DNA from: CAYHZL01 sp964361075
GTDB lineage: Bacteria; Bacteroidota; Ignavibacteria; UBA10030; UBA8401
Direction: 5' to 3'
Assembly: GCA_964361075.1 (NCBI GenBank)
Contig: CAYHZL010000224.1
Coordinates: forward strand, 1-5,398
DNA: 5,398 nt
Within the stretch, counting starts at the first letter, position 1. Each line of letters starts with the position of its first letter. A model generated the notes under the pieces. The model was not told where the DNA came from, made no database searches, and saw nothing but the letters and a program-made list of their open reading frames with translations. Positions 4,906 to 5,398 of the stretch are shown here, one piece after another. The translations under genes were made by a program, and so were the position numbers.

Positions 4906-4938
4906 CTCCCGAAGTGTGTGAATGCTTCGGGAGTTTTT
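4906..4938. terminator. Bidirectional terminator next to the histidine kinase gene
   Basis: The stem is CTCCCGAAG (4906-4914) with CTTCGGGAG (4925-4933). As + strand RNA it can be lengthened by ATGCT/AGTGT-type pairs including two G-U wobbles. Five T residues follow on the + strand (4934-4938). The A-rich run before it (4893-4905) supplies a T-rich tail for transcripts from the - strand. It sits 3 bases from the stop of the - strand kinase gene, so it most likely terminates that gene today. It is a copy of the ahcY terminator at 3918-3951. Confidence 0.85.
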
Positions 4939-4941
4939 GTT

Positions 4942-5398
4942 CTACGCTTCTTCTTTTCCTAGCGGAACGGTAAACGTAAATGCGCTTCCTTTACCCAACT
5001 CGCTCTGCACACGAATTGTCCCGCCATTTTTTTCTATATATTCTTTTGAAAGTACTAATCCGACGCCGGTGCCTGTTTCATAGTCAGTTCCTGTTGTTGA
5101 AAGAGTTTGCATGCTAAACAATGCTTGTTGCTGTTGCATACTCATTCCGCGGCCGGAATCTCGTACGGTTATGTGTGCAAAATTATTGTGCACACTTCCT
5201 TGCAACGTAATGGCGCCGTTCTGCGGCGTAAATTTTATTGCGTTGGAAATAAGATTGCGCAATACCATGTCAATCATATTTAGGTCAGCGTGAATTTCAA
5301 GTTCTTCCGGAATAGTATTCTCAATTGTAATGTGTTTATGTTGTATTGCTGTAGAAGACAAATAAATTTTTTCAGCAGCAAGCGCGAAGATACTAAAT
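4942..5398 (-). CDS. Sensor histidine kinase, C-terminal ATPase domain (5' part outside the window)
   Basis: The stop is TAG (complement of 4942-4944) and the frame stays open to the right edge, so about 152 C-terminal residues are visible. They start FSIFALAAEKIY, so the TTG codon at 5361 is not the true start. The fragment is a GHKL-type ATP-binding (HATPase_c) domain of a two-component histidine kinase. The N box is RNLISNAIKFT (visible residues about 47-57), the G1 box DSGRG (80-84), and the G2 box GTGVGL (109-114) followed by SKEYIEKNGG. A final GKGSAFTFTVPL is the usual last strand pair. All key Asn, Asp and Gly residues are present, so it should bind ATP. The sensor region, membrane segments and phospho-accepting His (DHp domain) lie upstream outside the window, so signal and partner regulator are unknown. 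It could be part of a hybrid kinase, but the protein ends just after the ATPase domain, so there is no C-terminal receiver. It is convergent with ahcY. Confidence 0.93.
   Translation of the reverse strand, partial: FSIFALAAEKIYLSSTAIQHKHITIENTIPEELEIHADLNMIDMVLRNLISNAIKFTPQNGAITLQGSVHNNFAHITVRDSGRGMSMQQQQALFSMQTLSTTGTDYETGTGVGLVLSKEYIEKNGGTIRVQSELGKGSAFTFTVPLGKEEA

Larger units (their letters stand above)
4713..4938 (+). repeat. Direct repeat copy 2: ahcY 3' end plus terminator, split by an insertion
   Basis: Bases 4713-4763 match 3857-3907 with one difference (4730 C for 3874 T, a synonymous TAC/TAT Tyr codon). Bases 4896-4938 match 3908-3951 with three C-to-T changes and one lost A. The 128-bp element and its TAAA duplication lie between the two halves. 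The FKPEYYRY codons and stop are retained without the rest of ahcY, so it is a gene-end remnant. Weaker in-register similarity (15 of 24 bases) continues upstream at 4689-4712 against 3833-3856. The remnant's reading frame is the same as the ORF6N frame, after the ORF6N stop codon. Confidence 0.9.

Noticed and set aside
5111..5293. 60-codon + strand open frame opposite the histidine kinase
   Set aside because: It is antisense to the conserved N and G1 boxes of the kinase and has no supporting features of its own.

Overview
The window is an AT-rich bacterial chromosomal segment with a methyl-cycle gene cluster on the + strand, a convergent histidine kinase gene on the - strand, and between them a small accessory region full of insertion scars. 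Codon use, the ORF6N-domain gene and the style of the dispersed palindromic repeats suggest the Bacteroidota/Chlorobiota/Ignavibacteriota group. That placement is an inference with moderate to low confidence, because no rRNA or marker phylogeny is available here.

Layout. Bases 3-56 look like the 3' end of an upstream gene. An NDP-sugar pyrophosphorylase-type nucleotidyltransferase follows (71-1048), then metK (S-adenosylmethionine synthetase, 1343-2485) and ahcY (S-adenosylhomocysteine hydrolase, 2567-3883). MetK makes SAM and AhcY clears the SAH left after methyl transfer, returning homocysteine, so the two form the core of an activated methyl cycle. A rho-independent terminator or attenuator hairpin lies between them. 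A broken ORF6N-domain gene (3982-4679) follows ahcY, and the C-terminal half of a sensor histidine kinase (4942-5398, - strand) closes the window.

The unusual part is the non-coding DNA. Five rearrangements can be read from their own scars. (1) A 236-bp MITE-like element (1052-1287) sits between the nucleotidyltransferase and metK, with imperfect terminal inverted repeats GTAAYTGCTCAGCGTTATT and a perfect 8-bp target duplication ATTAATTC. (2) Inside it is a 57-58 bp inverted-repeat element (about 1110-1167) flanked by TCCCC(C) repeats; removing it restores a perfect 10-bp-arm palindrome. (3) A second, 144-bp element with the same ends (4050-4193) sits inside the ORF6N gene, flanked by GAAAAAGT; removing it plus one repeat restores an intact 181-codon frame. 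(4) The last nine codons of ahcY including the stop, plus its terminator (3857-3951), are repeated at about 95% identity at 4713-4938, bracketing the ORF6N gene like a cassette between direct repeats. (5) The second repeat copy is itself split by a 128-bp palindromic element (4764-4891) with ends GGGCGGTTC and a TAAA duplication; the first copy is its empty site.

The methyl-cycle genes are therefore ordinary and intact. The intergenic spaces and the 3' flank of ahcY have acted as landing sites for several families of small non-autonomous elements, none of which encodes a transposase here.
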